Below, in pieces: positions 1 through 6,599 of a stretch of 58,840 nucleotides of DNA. Under the pieces are notes generated by a model. That model did no database searches. It had not been told where the DNA came from and was given only the letters and a program-made list of their open reading frames with translations. This DNA comes from a virus: positions 1 to 58,840 of IMG/VR virus record IMGVR_UViG_3300037189_003051. One strand, given 5' to 3'. How positions within the stretch are numbered: position 1 is the stretch's first letter; each line of letters starts with the position of its first letter. The position numbers were made by a program, and so were the translations under genes.

Positions 1-85
1 AACGACGTTTAGCGTTATTAGTACTGCCAATATAGCAATTACCATTAACGCTGTTCTTAATTTCGTAGATGTACGCTTGAGACAT
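1..85 (-). CDS. GIY-YIG nuclease, N-terminal fragment (cut by window edge)
   Basis: The frame opens with ATG at 85-83 and leaves the window after 28 codons. The visible start, MSQAYIYEIKNSVNGNCYIG then STNN, is the first part of a GIY-YIG nuclease domain, with the two strands YIY and CYIG and the N-G turn between them. Such proteins are usually free-standing homing or repair endonucleases in phages. The start codon overlaps the stop of the upstream gene by one base (TAATG), so it belongs to the late operon. The catalytic Arg and Glu lie beyond the edge, so activity cannot be judged. Confidence 0.7.
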   Translation of the reverse strand, partial: MSQAYIYEIKNSVNGNCYIGSTNNAKRR

Positions 86-405
86 TAACCTTGTTTCCCG
101 CTAATCTTCTTGCCTTTAGTAGCTGCACCAAAACCACGCATTTCTTTAACGCCATATGGGTTTTCTTTTGGATAACTCTTAGTATGACTACCAACGCTGA
201 TACGCACGTCGTCTAATGAACTGCCTTCTGAATGTGTAGTGTCATCTACAGAAACAGTTATTGGTTGCTTATATACACCAATATCATTACCACCACCAGA
301 AGGATACTTAAAACCTGTATAAGCGCTAGCATCTTTATTCTCTCTAGCATTACCTAGTGGGTATGCTTCTGCCTTTTTAGTAGGCGCAAAATCGTTTTTA
401 GCCAT
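85..405 (-). CDS. Small basic virion-associated protein, unknown function
   Basis: This 106-residue protein has a polar middle part and a basic glycine-rich tail (RGFGAATKGKKISGKQG). I do not recognise a domain. It sits at the end of a row of short basic proteins between capsid and tail genes and has an AAAGG ribosome site 10 bases before ATG. The tail resembles the Gly/Lys tails of the genes at 2758-3105 and 3108-3674. A structural or DNA-contacting role in the virion is inferred from position and charge only. Confidence 0.7.
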   Translation of the reverse strand: MAKNDFAPTKKAEAYPLGNARENKDASAYTGFKYPSGGGNDIGVYKQPITVSVDDTTHSEGSSLDDVRISVGSHTKSYPKENPYGVKEMRGFGAATKGKKISGKQG

Positions 406-407
406 GA

Positions 408-602
408 TTAGCCTTTCTTTTGAGCTGCAACTTTAGCCAAGTTACGACCCATTGATTTCATATCGGCATTAGTTTTGCCGCCTTTAGAGCCTGCGCTCTT
501 TGGGCCAGATTCGATGCCAACTCTTTTACCGTCGTCACCTAAATTCTTGCCTTTTGTACGGCCTGATTGTGTTACGCCGTCTGCTGCTGATTTGTATCCC
601 AT
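408..602 (-). CDS. Small Gly/Lys-rich protein, unknown function
   Basis: A 64-residue protein very rich in Gly, Lys and Ser, ending in GRNLAKVAAQKKG. No fold can be assigned; composition suggests a disordered, nucleic-acid-contacting chain. An AGGAGT ribosome site lies just before ATG, and the gene is packed between its neighbours with gaps of 2 to 8 bases. By position it is a late gene made together with the head and tail proteins. Confidence 0.7.
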   Translation of the reverse strand: MGYKSAADGVTQSGRTKGKNLGDDGKRVGIESGPKSAGSKGGKTNADMKSMGRNLAKVAAQKKG

Positions 603-610
603 GATTACTC

Positions 611-1039
611 CTAAGAAGTTACTACCGTTACTGTACCAGTTTGACTGATTCCAATCAAGTTATTTGGTGTTAAAACTGTGTCAAATTGCGATGCCCCGCC
701 TACTGGGTTCCATCCCCACTGTATTTGCCTACTACCATCTGCTGGGTATCCTGCATTAGCTGTACTATTACTAGCTATTAGTGAAGTATAAAGTCCTGTA
801 TTACCTGATGCATAATAGCTTACATCTGGTCTTGGTTCACGCACAGACTGGGGGTCATTAACCGGATACATACCCAATTGCAACTGTGGATGGTCAGGGT
901 CCCAGCAAGACCGACAAACCTTAACTTTATAAGGTTTAGTTTTTAATGTCTGAATACGCAAATCTTTAAGCATGTAACGCTGGTCACAGCGGTCACACTC
1001 TGCAATTGCATATTTACCTGAGGAAAATTTACTTGGCAT
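611..1039 (-). CDS. Virion-region protein with N-terminal zinc-finger-like CxxC pairs
   Basis: 142 residues. The N-terminal half has two Cys pairs, CDRC near residue 15 and CRSC near residue 42, with a basic segment between, the spacing of a small zinc ribbon. The C-terminal half is Ser/Thr/Gly-rich and beta-prone like phage structural proteins. The motif DPQSVREPRPD around residue 62 is one I recall from other environmental phages but without a function. It follows the adaptor gene by two bases, so it is probably a head-tail or virion component. Confidence 0.65.
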   Translation of the reverse strand: MPSKFSSGKYAIAECDRCDQRYMLKDLRIQTLKTKPYKVKVCRSCWDPDHPQLQLGMYPVNDPQSVREPRPDVSYYASGNTGLYTSLIASNSTANAGYPADGSRQIQWGWNPVGGASQFDTVLTPNNLIGISQTGTVTVVTS

Positions 1040-1041
1040 GG

Positions 1042-1989
1042 TTACCTAGAATAAAAAATATTCCTTGGAACAAACCTAATAGCAGCTTTTTCCCTATCTT
1101 CATCCGCTGCTAGCTGGAACTGCTGTTCATAATCAGCTTTTAGCGCAGCCACCCTATTAGGGTCTACACCTTCTAGCTTAAGAGACAAATAATAAGCCAA
1201 GCCAGCTACCATAGCTGGAATTAAGCGGAACGGAATGTCTTGTGTAGTAACACCTGTACCAGCGTCTTGCATGCGACGCAAGCGCCAATAGACCAATGTA
1301 TATTGTGTTCCTGGAGTACCTGTAGGCCAAATATTGACGTTTGGCAATTTAGTATTAGTTACGCTAGCACCTGCACTATGGGCTGCTGCGGTTGTATTAG
1401 CTTGACCACGGAAGCAATTTAACAACTGATTCTGATTGCTACTATTAGCTGTGCCAATGTTTTGGTACAAAATAGTCTCGCCATCAATGACCACATAACC
1501 CTGTGTAGGCAAGCCAACAGTAGAGTTTACATATAATGTAGTATCCGTACTAAGAGCGGCTTGAGCAAGTGTAGTTGTAGGTAATGCATTTGTAGTACCA
1601 CCTTGCCTGTCAATCCAAATTTGAATAGGACGGCCGTAAGCATTTTTTGTAGGGATTGTTAAATAGTCATCAACAGAGATACGTGTAATATTAATATCAA
1701 CTTGGTTTTGACCCACGCCTTGACGAATCACATGGTCTAACAAGTCAATAGTATCAATAGGTAATGGATAGCTGATTTGACCTGCATTAATATTAATAGG
1801 AATCTGGCCTTGTTCAATAGTCCATAGGTTAATACCACGATTTGCCCACTCAATAGTAAGCAAGTTCATTGAACGGCGTGCTGTCCTAAAATCATAACCT
1901 GAGCGCAGCTCTTTACCGCAACGCTCAAACGCCTCTTCGATAAGGTCGTTGAGGTCTAGGTTAAAGGAAGCTGTACTAGATGTTGTCAT
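1042..1989 (-). CDS. Head-tail adaptor / tail accessory factor (P22 gp4-like)
   Basis: A 315-residue protein. Its N-terminal part (DLNDLIEEAFERCG, then a conserved LNLLTIEWANRGINLW-type segment near residues 43-58) matches the P22 gp4 / T7 gp11-like adaptors that bind under the portal ring and prevent DNA leakage. The middle third (residues 140-215) is Thr/Ala/Gly-rich and looks like an inserted beta domain. The C-terminal helix region resumes with LIPAMVAGLAYYLSLKL. It overlaps the upstream Lys-rich gene by one base. The presence of this family supports a short-tailed virion. Confidence 0.75.
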   Translation of the reverse strand: MTTSSTASFNLDLNDLIEEAFERCGKELRSGYDFRTARRSMNLLTIEWANRGINLWTIEQGQIPININAGQISYPLPIDTIDLLDHVIRQGVGQNQVDINITRISVDDYLTIPTKNAYGRPIQIWIDRQGGTTNALPTTTLAQAALSTDTTLYVNSTVGLPTQGYVVIDGETILYQNIGTANSSNQNQLLNCFRGQANTTAAAHSAGASVTNTKLPNVNIWPTGTPGTQYTLVYWRLRRMQDAGTGVTTQDIPFRLIPAMVAGLAYYLSLKLEGVDPNRVAALKADYEQQFQLAADEDREKAAIRFVPRNIFYSR

Positions 1990-2204
1990 TATTTTACCTT
2001 TTTCTTAGCTGTTTTCTTAGCTGTTTTCTTAGCTGTTTTCTTAGCAGCAGTCTTTTTCGCAGCAGCAACGACACCTTTGGCAACAGCTTTCTTTTTTGCT
2101 GGTGCCTTCGCTTCCTCCACAACTGGAAATGGCCAAAGCTCAACCGGTTTAGTTGGCTCTGGTTTGTGAAACATACTAAGTAATTTTGCTAGTAGTGCTT
2201 TCAT
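1989..2204 (-). CDS. Histone H1-like Lys/Ala-tailed small protein
   Basis: 71 residues from the ATG at 2204, chosen over an upstream ATG at 2219 because it follows the previous stop directly. The first 30 residues hold a PVELWPFPV segment; the last 40 are almost only Lys, Ala and Thr, ending in repeated AKKT units. This resembles histone H1 C-terminal tails and bacterial H1-like proteins, which bind DNA without sequence preference. A role in condensing or escorting packaged DNA is inferred from composition and position only. Confidence 0.7.
   Translation of the reverse strand: MKALLAKLLSMFHKPEPTKPVELWPFPVVEEAKAPAKKKAVAKGVVAAAKKTAAKKTAKKTAKKTAKKKVK
2000..2047 (+). repeat. 12-bp tandem repeat, four copies
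   Basis: The unit ttttcttagctg occurs three times exactly and once with one change. Read on the minus strand each unit encodes four residues, so the array makes the AKKT repeats of the H1-like tail. Such an array can gain or lose units by slippage without changing frame. Confidence 0.9.
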
Positions 2205-2205
2205 T

Positions 2206-2328
2206 TTAATCCCATTCAAACATTATTCTAAGTAAGCCTAAGTCAATAACTAAAACGTCACAGTCTTCAAAACACTGTATCTCTGCACCAAACATCACAC
2301 CAGTAATGAAGTACAGAGAGATAGTCAT
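2206..2328 (-). CDS. Very short hypothetical protein (40 aa)
   Basis: The frame opens with ATG at 2328-2326, overlapping the stop of the upstream 59-aa gene (ATGA), and ends in TAA at 2206. The protein begins MTISLYFITGVMFGAEI and ends LGLLRIMFEWD. It has a hydrophobic start, an acidic middle with two Cys and a hydrophobic end. I recall similar 40-50-residue proteins in related phages, but no function. The tight overlaps on both sides support it as real. Confidence 0.6.
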   Translation of the reverse strand: MTISLYFITGVMFGAEIQCFEDCDVLVIDLGLLRIMFEWD

Positions 2329-2504
2329 TTTTTTAAACCCTTTAATGTTTCCGCCAAACGTGCGCGTTGCCCCATTTTACCAGGTTTTTTAGCCGCAGCT
2401 GCTAGTTTTTTAGCAGGGATTGGCTCTCCTTTTTTAGCGCCTAATTCTTTACGTAAAGCGCCAGGTTTTTTAATTGCACCAGCAATCCAGTTTTTAGTAG
2501 CCAT
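2325..2504 (-). CDS. Small Lys/Ala-rich basic protein (59 aa)
   Basis: The frame opens at 2504 with an ATG overlapping the stop of the upstream gene (TAATG) and closes with TGA at 2325. It starts MATKNWIAGAIKKPGALRKE and contains a lysine-rich middle with a repeated KKPG motif. The sequence is one I recall as a small conserved protein in freshwater phages. It is strongly basic, like its neighbours, so a DNA- or capsid-binding role is possible but not shown. Confidence 0.7.
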   Translation of the reverse strand: MATKNWIAGAIKKPGALRKELGAKKGEPIPAKKLAAAAKKPGKMGQRARLAETLKGLKK

Positions 2505-2761
2505 TATTTTTTCTTTGCTGCACGAATGTTATCTACCATGTTTGGGTAGGGTCTACCAGCTTTTTTAGCCATTGCCTTAGCAGAAGCTTTTTTAGCTGGG
2601 CTTAGTTTCTTAGGTGCGCCTAAAGACTTAGGACGAGCCTTTTCCCAAACCTTACCGCCTTCTTTATATTCGGTAAAGTCTGTATTATCTCTACGAGCTT
2701 TTTTCTTAGCCCCAGGCATTTTGGAAGGGTTAATATCACCCATACCACGACTGGCTCTCAT
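2504..2761 (-). CDS. Small basic protein with N-terminal MRASRGMG motif
   Basis: 85 residues from the ATG at 2761, which overlaps the upstream stop as ATGA; an earlier in-frame ATG at 2788 lies inside the upstream gene and is less likely. It begins MRASRGMGDINPSKMPGAKK, then has an acidic DFTEYKEGGKV stretch and a Lys/Ala-rich tail. The YKEGGKV element is one of several copies of a short GG motif found in virion-region proteins of this genome. Function is unknown. Confidence 0.7.
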   Translation of the reverse strand: MRASRGMGDINPSKMPGAKKKARRDNTDFTEYKEGGKVWEKARPKSLGAPKKLSPAKKASAKAMAKKAGRPYPNMVDNIRAAKKK

Positions 2762-3105
2762 GCTCTTGTCTTTCCACGAATACAACAACCATCGGCACGA
2801 GCGGATGCAGATTTAACTTTACCGCCTTTTTTAAAGGTATCCCCCATTGGGTTTGTATTTTCACCAGTATTTCTTTTTGTTTCCACTGAATCAGCACGAC
2901 GTTTAGCCGCTTTATTTGCGGCTTGCTTATCTGCAACATACTTATCAATATCAGCGGCAGTCATTTCTTTAGTAGCATAGTCTATAGCTTTACTACCAGC
3001 TTCTTTAACACGCTTTACTAAGTTTGGAATAATAGCTGCATCGGCCTCATTTTCTTCACGAGCTATACGGTCTACAAGTTTTTGAGGGTCTTTAACGTCA
3101 GCCAT
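2758..3105 (-). CDS. Small protein with C-terminal SARADG tail, unknown function
   Basis: 115 residues. The first 75 are helical and charged (several Ala/Lys/Glu-rich segments); the end is FKKGGKVKSASARADGCCIR followed by GKTRA. The same tail pattern, SARADG then a short stretch and KGKT/RGKT, ends the neighbouring protein at 3108-3674. The tail is basic and flexible. It is part of the late row of small proteins; whether it is packaged is unknown. Confidence 0.7.
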   Translation of the reverse strand: MADVKDPQKLVDRIAREENEADAAIIPNLVKRVKEAGSKAIDYATKEMTAADIDKYVADKQAANKAAKRRADSVETKRNTGENTNPMGDTFKKGGKVKSASARADGCCIRGKTRA

Positions 3106-3107
3106 GA

Positions 3108-3674
3108 TTAGCAGAACTTTCCTTTAGTTTTACCTTTAGAAGCAATACCGTCAGCACGAGCAGATGCAGTGCCACCTTTAGCCATTTTCTTCATAGCCTT
3201 ACCACCGCCGCACATACCAATCTCTTCTGCGCCGCGTTTAGATTTAGTTTGAACAGAATGTTCACCTTTAGAAGCCATACGACTCATACCGCCTGTTGCC
3301 ATCTTTTTCATAGCCATACCACCTTTCTTAAGTTTTGATAGGTCAGTATGCTGACCTTTGTGTTCTTGTGAATCGTGCATCTTAAATGCTTTTTTAATGA
3401 TAGCTTTATCTTGTTTGATATCAGCTTTCATGTCTTCTTTCATATCGCTCTTGGCCATACCGCCTCCTTTAAATAAATTCATACTACCATGGTCTGTTTT
3501 AGGACTATTGATAGCTTGTTGTTTAGCTCTACCACCAGTAGCAAATTTTTTACCTTTATCTGCAGCATTAAATTCTTTAGCTACGTTTACAGGAATACCA
3601 ACTTTTTTAGCAAATGCGGGGTTGTGCGCAGCTGCTGCCATTAATCTTGCTTGTGCTTTGGTTTTGCTTGGCAT
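3108..3674 (-). CDS. Basic Gly/Met/Lys-rich protein with repeated GG motifs
   Basis: 188 residues from the ATG at 3674, which overlaps the upstream stop (TAATG); an upstream ATG at 3701 lies inside the preceding gene. The start, MPSKTKAQARLMAAAAHNP, is one I recall in other phages. After it come several copies of a short element such as LFKGGGMAK, LKKGGMAMKKMATGGM and MAKGGTASARADG. The tail ends in KGKTKGKFC. No enzyme motif is present. It is probably a disordered structural or DNA-contacting protein. Confidence 0.7.
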   Translation of the reverse strand: MPSKTKAQARLMAAAAHNPAFAKKVGIPVNVAKEFNAADKGKKFATGGRAKQQAINSPKTDHGSMNLFKGGGMAKSDMKEDMKADIKQDKAIIKKAFKMHDSQEHKGQHTDLSKLKKGGMAMKKMATGGMSRMASKGEHSVQTKSKRGAEEIGMCGGGKAMKKMAKGGTASARADGIASKGKTKGKFC

Positions 3675-3910
3675 TATTTTGCAAACTTTTCTAATAACCA
3701 CACAATAGCGCCGCCTAAAAGACCAGCACCAACAGTTAGCATTTTGCTAATAGTTCTATCTTGGGCGTGTTCTTCTGCCAACATACGCTGGATTTCATGC
3801 AAACACTTTTTAATTTCTTCAATGTCTTTTACCATTCTATCCATATCATCTTGCATATGCCTAATATCTGAAGCATGTGTAGCTAATTCTCTAATAACTT
3901 CATCGCTCAT
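3674..3910 (-). CDS. Coiled-coil protein with C-terminal membrane segment
   Basis: 78 residues. Residues 1-55 form a charged heptad-like helix (repeated Met/Ile/Leu spacing, e.g. IRHMQDDMDRMVKDIEEIKK). Residues 58-73 are hydrophobic (MLTVGAGLLGGAIVWLL), followed by EKFAK. This is the architecture of small membrane-anchored coiled coils of phages, but it is not next to the lysis genes. It could be a virion component that acts at the membrane during entry; that is speculation. Confidence 0.65.
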   Translation of the reverse strand: MSDEVIRELATHASDIRHMQDDMDRMVKDIEEIKKCLHEIQRMLAEEHAQDRTISKMLTVGAGLLGGAIVWLLEKFAK

Positions 3911-4167
3911 TTACAATTCCACCTTTTTAAACTAGCGGCTTTGCGTGTTGGACGACCTTTTTCATCTTTCATAGGACCAGGCATTCCAGACATGCGGGCA
4001 CAAAATGACTTCTTACGTGGGCCACCTTCAGGCTGTGGAGCCTTTAGATTAGAACCAGTAGCAGCGTTATATTTAGCACGGCCTTTAGCAGTTAAGCCAG
4101 CACCTTTCGATACTGGCAACTTTTCGCCACGACCAACTGCAAGAGAGGGTCCTTTTTTCTTAGCCAT
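3907..4167 (-). CDS. Small basic protein, DUF6321-like
   Basis: 86 residues, basic, with a Lys/Gly start, the segment GAGLTAKGRAKYNAATGSNL and a C-terminal KSFCARMSGMPG ... ASLKRWNCK. This combination of GLTxxG, SFCAR and a terminal KRWxC matches, from memory, the phage family DUF6321. Two or three Cys in conserved places suggest metal binding or a disulfide. Function is unknown. It overlaps both neighbours by one to four bases and so is translated with them. Confidence 0.7.
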   Translation of the reverse strand: MAKKKGPSLAVGRGEKLPVSKGAGLTAKGRAKYNAATGSNLKAPQPEGGPRKKSFCARMSGMPGPMKDEKGRPTRKAASLKRWNCK

Positions 4168-4946
4168 TATCCAGTACTACCTTGGATGTTATTTTGGATT
4201 AAGTAGCCACCTGCAAAAATATCGGCAGCAAATGGGCCTCCTGAGTTTGATTTAATTACATACTGAATGTCTGTTTTTTCTGGATGAGCTACAGGAACAC
4301 CAAATGGTTGATTATATGTTTGCACAAAAGTGGATTGTCCAGCTAACGTAATTGCACCGTTTGCATTAAATTTATTATACTCTGCAAAAAGCATGTAATT
4401 GCTTGATGTAAACCCAACGCTTGCGTCTGCTTGAATATAAGTTAAGTAGAATGTATATCCAGCTGGCACAGTATAAATAGACATCTGTGTTTGCCCAATA
4501 CCTGCATTAATTTGAGCATATGTTGTGCCACCATTTTTTAACGTTATTGTTCCAACGTTTAAACTATTAACCATAGATACACTATTAATTCTAAGAAACG
4601 CATTTACTGTAGTTACATTAGAAGTTCCATTTAATGCTATTGTTTCGGTAAGCATATTATAGTTTGCATCTAAACCGCTAATCTTGATAGATTTTGTAGT
4701 GTCGTCTGATGCTGATGTACTAGCTACAGTCATTTGAACTGCTGATGATGGGTAAGCATAATATCCACCGCTTTGAGTTAAACCTTCCCAGCATGGACCG
4801 AGAGCTGAAGAGCCAACGGATGTACTAAAACCAAAAATGTATACAGGTGAATGCCCCGTAATTTGACCACGAGCTACTTGTAAATCAAATGGCTCATACT
4901 TACCTATTTGGGTAATTGACCTAAATATACCGATGTTTGAACTCAT
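4167..4946 (-). CDS. Putative virion structural protein (beta-rich)
   Basis: 259 residues, rich in Ser, Thr, Gly and Asn with regular beta-like alternation and no lysine-rich or catalytic segments. It begins MSSNIGIFRSITQIGKYEPF and has a good AGGAG ribosome site 9 bases before ATG. Its position after the capsid genes and its composition fit a capsid decoration or head-fibre protein. I do not recognise a named family. A UUCG hairpin precedes it. Confidence 0.6.
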   Translation of the reverse strand: MSSNIGIFRSITQIGKYEPFDLQVARGQITGHSPVYIFGFSTSVGSSALGPCWEGLTQSGGYYAYPSSAVQMTVASTSASDDTTKSIKISGLDANYNMLTETIALNGTSNVTTVNAFLRINSVSMVNSLNVGTITLKNGGTTYAQINAGIGQTQMSIYTVPAGYTFYLTYIQADASVGFTSSNYMLFAEYNKFNANGAITLAGQSTFVQTYNQPFGVPVAHPEKTDIQYVIKSNSGGPFAADIFAGGYLIQNNIQGSTG

Positions 4947-4954
4947 AATTAATC

Positions 4955-4992
4955 TCCTAAAGATTAGTTGGGACCGAAGTCCCCTAGACTAA
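4955..4992 (-). promoter_or_regulatory. UUCG-capped hairpin between two structural genes
   Basis: On the minus strand the gap between the two genes folds as TTAGT / GGGAC-TTCG-GTCCC / ACTAA. The inner stem (4970-4983) has five pairs with a stable tetraloop. There is no U-run after it, so it is more likely an RNA-processing or stability element than a full terminator. Confidence 0.5.
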
Positions 4993-5484
4993 TTAAGCTG
5001 TGTAAGATGTAGGAGCGTATGTACCGTCAGAGTTACGTACTACATAGCGAACTGTAATAGTAGCCAAACCTGTAGAAGCTGCTGTACCTGTACCAGCAAA
5101 TGTTCCTGATACGATAAAGTCTGTAGTACCTACGTTAATATACTCAGCAATTTGAGCAGCAGTAACAGCAACGGTAGCACGACCTTGAGTAATATTTGCT
5201 GATGTAGCAGTTACAGTAGCTAAAGAATTACCAGCTGCGTCAGAAATAGTAATAACGTTGTTTGTACCAGAGTTAAATGCTGTAGGAACGTCAACCAAAA
5301 AATCTAAAATTTGTGCGCCTGCTGGCAATACAAATAATTGTTTAGCTGTTGTGTCTGTGTAAGCTAATACGTTTGATTGAACAACTTGTGCTGCACCCAT
5401 GTTGCGGATTGTGCCAGCAGTTGTACCAGTAGTGTTTTTAACAGTGCCTAATAACCAGGCGCCTAAATGTGATGCTAATGCCAT
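4993..5484 (-). CDS. Putative virion structural protein (head decoration-like)
   Basis: 163 residues, rich in Ala, Thr, Val and Gly. It begins MALASHLGAWLLGTVKNTTG and continues as a regular beta-rich chain, a type I recall next to capsid genes in many environmental phages. It has its own candidate promoter (5574-5601), a structured leader and a GGAG ribosome site, which suggests high expression. A head decoration or stabilising role is inferred from this context. Confidence 0.65.
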   Translation of the reverse strand: MALASHLGAWLLGTVKNTTGTTAGTIRNMGAAQVVQSNVLAYTDTTAKQLFVLPAGAQILDFLVDVPTAFNSGTNNVITISDAAGNSLATVTATSANITQGRATVAVTAAQIAEYINVGTTDFIVSGTFAGTGTAASTGLATITVRYVVRNSDGTYAPTSYTA

Positions 5485-5510
5485 AATAATAATTCTCCAT
5501 ACAGAGTTAA

Positions 5511-5553
5511 GCTTATTAGTCTTGTATGCGTCTGCCGGGACAGTCTAATAAGC
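5511..5553 (-). promoter_or_regulatory. Leader hairpin before structural gene
   Basis: GCTTATTAG at 5511-5519 pairs with CTAATAAGC at 5545-5553, nine perfect pairs closing a 25-base loop that holds a GC-rich middle. It lies in the untranslated leader between the candidate promoter at 5574-5601 and the ATG at 5484. It may stabilise this transcript. Confidence 0.5.
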
Positions 5554-5571
5554 CGGTTTACCCGGTTTAGT

Positions 5572-5961
5572 TTATATTACTACATTTTTATTATTTTGCA
5601 AGTCGGTTTTCTTATTTTGTTGTCGTTCTTCGTAATGATGTATACGATGGCAATTAGCGCATAAAACAATACATTTTGCTATTTCTTCTTCAATGCGCTT
5701 CCACCAATGCCCATCCCCCACTAGTTTGTGTACTTTTTTGTTGCTTGGATGATATGCTACGTGATGAAAATCTAATGTAGCAGGGTGCGATTCACCGCAT
5801 TTTGTGCAGGATAAAGTGGCTTTAAACTCCGCAAATTTTGCGGCTTGTGTCTTTTTTCTTTTGTTATTTCTTACTATTACTTCTTGTTTATTTTTTTCGT
5901 AGTATGTTTTTGAATATTCTGCTTGCTTTACTCTTCGGACTGCTGGGTCTTTGTAGGGCAT
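5572..5961 (-). CDS. HNH endonuclease
   Basis: 129 residues. A basic helical start is followed by the HNH core: CTKC near residue 52, LDFHHV near residue 66, then CIVLCANCHRIHH near residue 98. The two CxxC pairs are the zinc-binding frame and the FHHV and NCHRIHH elements supply the catalytic histidines. Free-standing HNH enzymes of this size are common mobile genes in phages. It overlaps the upstream peptidase gene by 34 bases and separates it from the next structural gene, as expected for an inserted gene. Confidence 0.9.
   Translation of the reverse strand: MPYKDPAVRRVKQAEYSKTYYEKNKQEVIVRNNKRKKTQAAKFAEFKATLSCTKCGESHPATLDFHHVAYHPSNKKVHKLVGDGHWWKRIEEEIAKCIVLCANCHRIHHYEERQQNKKTDLQNNKNVVI
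5574..5601 (-). promoter_or_regulatory. Candidate sigma70-type promoter for the 4993-5484 gene
   Basis: On the minus strand TTGCAA (5601-5596) is followed after 16 bases by TAATAT (5579-5574). It overlaps the end of the HNH gene and faces the structural gene. The same TTGCAA-N16 arrangement is seen in front of the putative RNA at 33394. The match is moderate and not proof of activity. Confidence 0.4.
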
Positions 5962-6383
5962 TGATTAAGCTCATATAGTTTGATTGGTTCACTGCTTGAG
6001 AGGTCTACATCACAAGCACCTTGTACTGCTTCTTCTGCTGAAAAACCTTTTCTTAATAACGCTTCTGCTGCCATAGCTCCGGAACCGATAGCTAAAAACG
6101 CATTTACTGTTTCCCATTCTAGGCTGTTGTCCGTAGAAAACAATCCTTTGCTAGTTAACATTAAGAAGCTATTTGAGTTCTTTATTTTGGGTTTCTTAGT
6201 AGTCTCCCCGCGTACCCAAGCTAATACTTTTTCAATATCTGATTTATGCCCAGCACCGCCGAACCAACCGTCTGGAATAGAAAAAACTTTTTCCTCGTGG
6301 TATTTAATTCCCGTGTCTTCGTCTGAATACTGAGTATCTGACACCAAGACCTTTCGTCTCCAATCTCCAACAATAGTAGTCAT
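5928..6383 (-). CDS. HslV/proteasome-type Ntn-hydrolase peptidase
   Basis: 151 residues. After removal of Met the chain begins TTIVGDWRRKVLVSDTQYSD, closely parallel to bacterial HslV. Counting that Thr as 1, Asp15 and Lys31 stand in the places of HslV Asp17 and Lys33 with identical spacing between them, so the Thr/Asp/Lys catalytic set is present. A GWFGGAGHKSD turn and a C-terminal AIGSGAMAAEALLRKGFSAE helix also match HslV. There is no HslU-type ATPase in the window. It lies two genes after the major capsid gene, so capsid or scaffold processing is a possible role, by inference; degrading host or phage proteins is the alternative. Confidence 0.8.
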   Translation of the reverse strand: MTTIVGDWRRKVLVSDTQYSDEDTGIKYHEEKVFSIPDGWFGGAGHKSDIEKVLAWVRGETTKKPKIKNSNSFLMLTSKGLFSTDNSLEWETVNAFLAIGSGAMAAEALLRKGFSAEEAVQGACDVDLSSSEPIKLYELNQCPTKTQQSEE

Positions 6384-6526
6384 TTTGCCGCCAATAAGTA
6401 TAACCCTACATTTGAAAAGGCATAACCACTATAAACAACTGCCATAGAGAAGTTACCTTTAAAGGCTTGTTCTACAGCAATATAGGCGTAAATTAAGCCT
6501 GTAACAATGATTAACCATGCGCTCAT
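6380..6526 (-). CDS. Small two-helix membrane protein (48 aa)
   Basis: The frame opens with ATG at 6526 and ends in TGA at 6380, overlapping the start of the peptidase gene (ATGA). It begins MSAWLIIVTGLIYAYIAVEQ, has a short polar loop (AFKGNFS), and a second hydrophobic stretch ending LYLLAAK, so two membrane helices are likely. I recall near-identical small proteins in freshwater phages, without function. No clear ribosome site is seen. It follows the terminator behind the capsid gene. Confidence 0.65.
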   Translation of the reverse strand: MSAWLIIVTGLIYAYIAVEQAFKGNFSMAVVYSGYAFSNVGLYLLAAK

Positions 6527-6545
6527 TAAAATAGTGTAGCACAAA

Positions 6546-6572
6546 TAAAAAACCCCGCCTTTTGAGCGGGGT
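6546..6572 (-). terminator. Intrinsic terminator after the major capsid gene
   Basis: On the minus strand ACCCCGC pairs with GCGGGGT around a 7-base loop and is followed directly by six or seven T. It lies 28 bases after the capsid stop codon. Partial termination here would give more capsid message than downstream message. Confidence 0.9.
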
Positions 6573-6599
6573 CCAACTTATCTAAGGGATTACCCTAGA

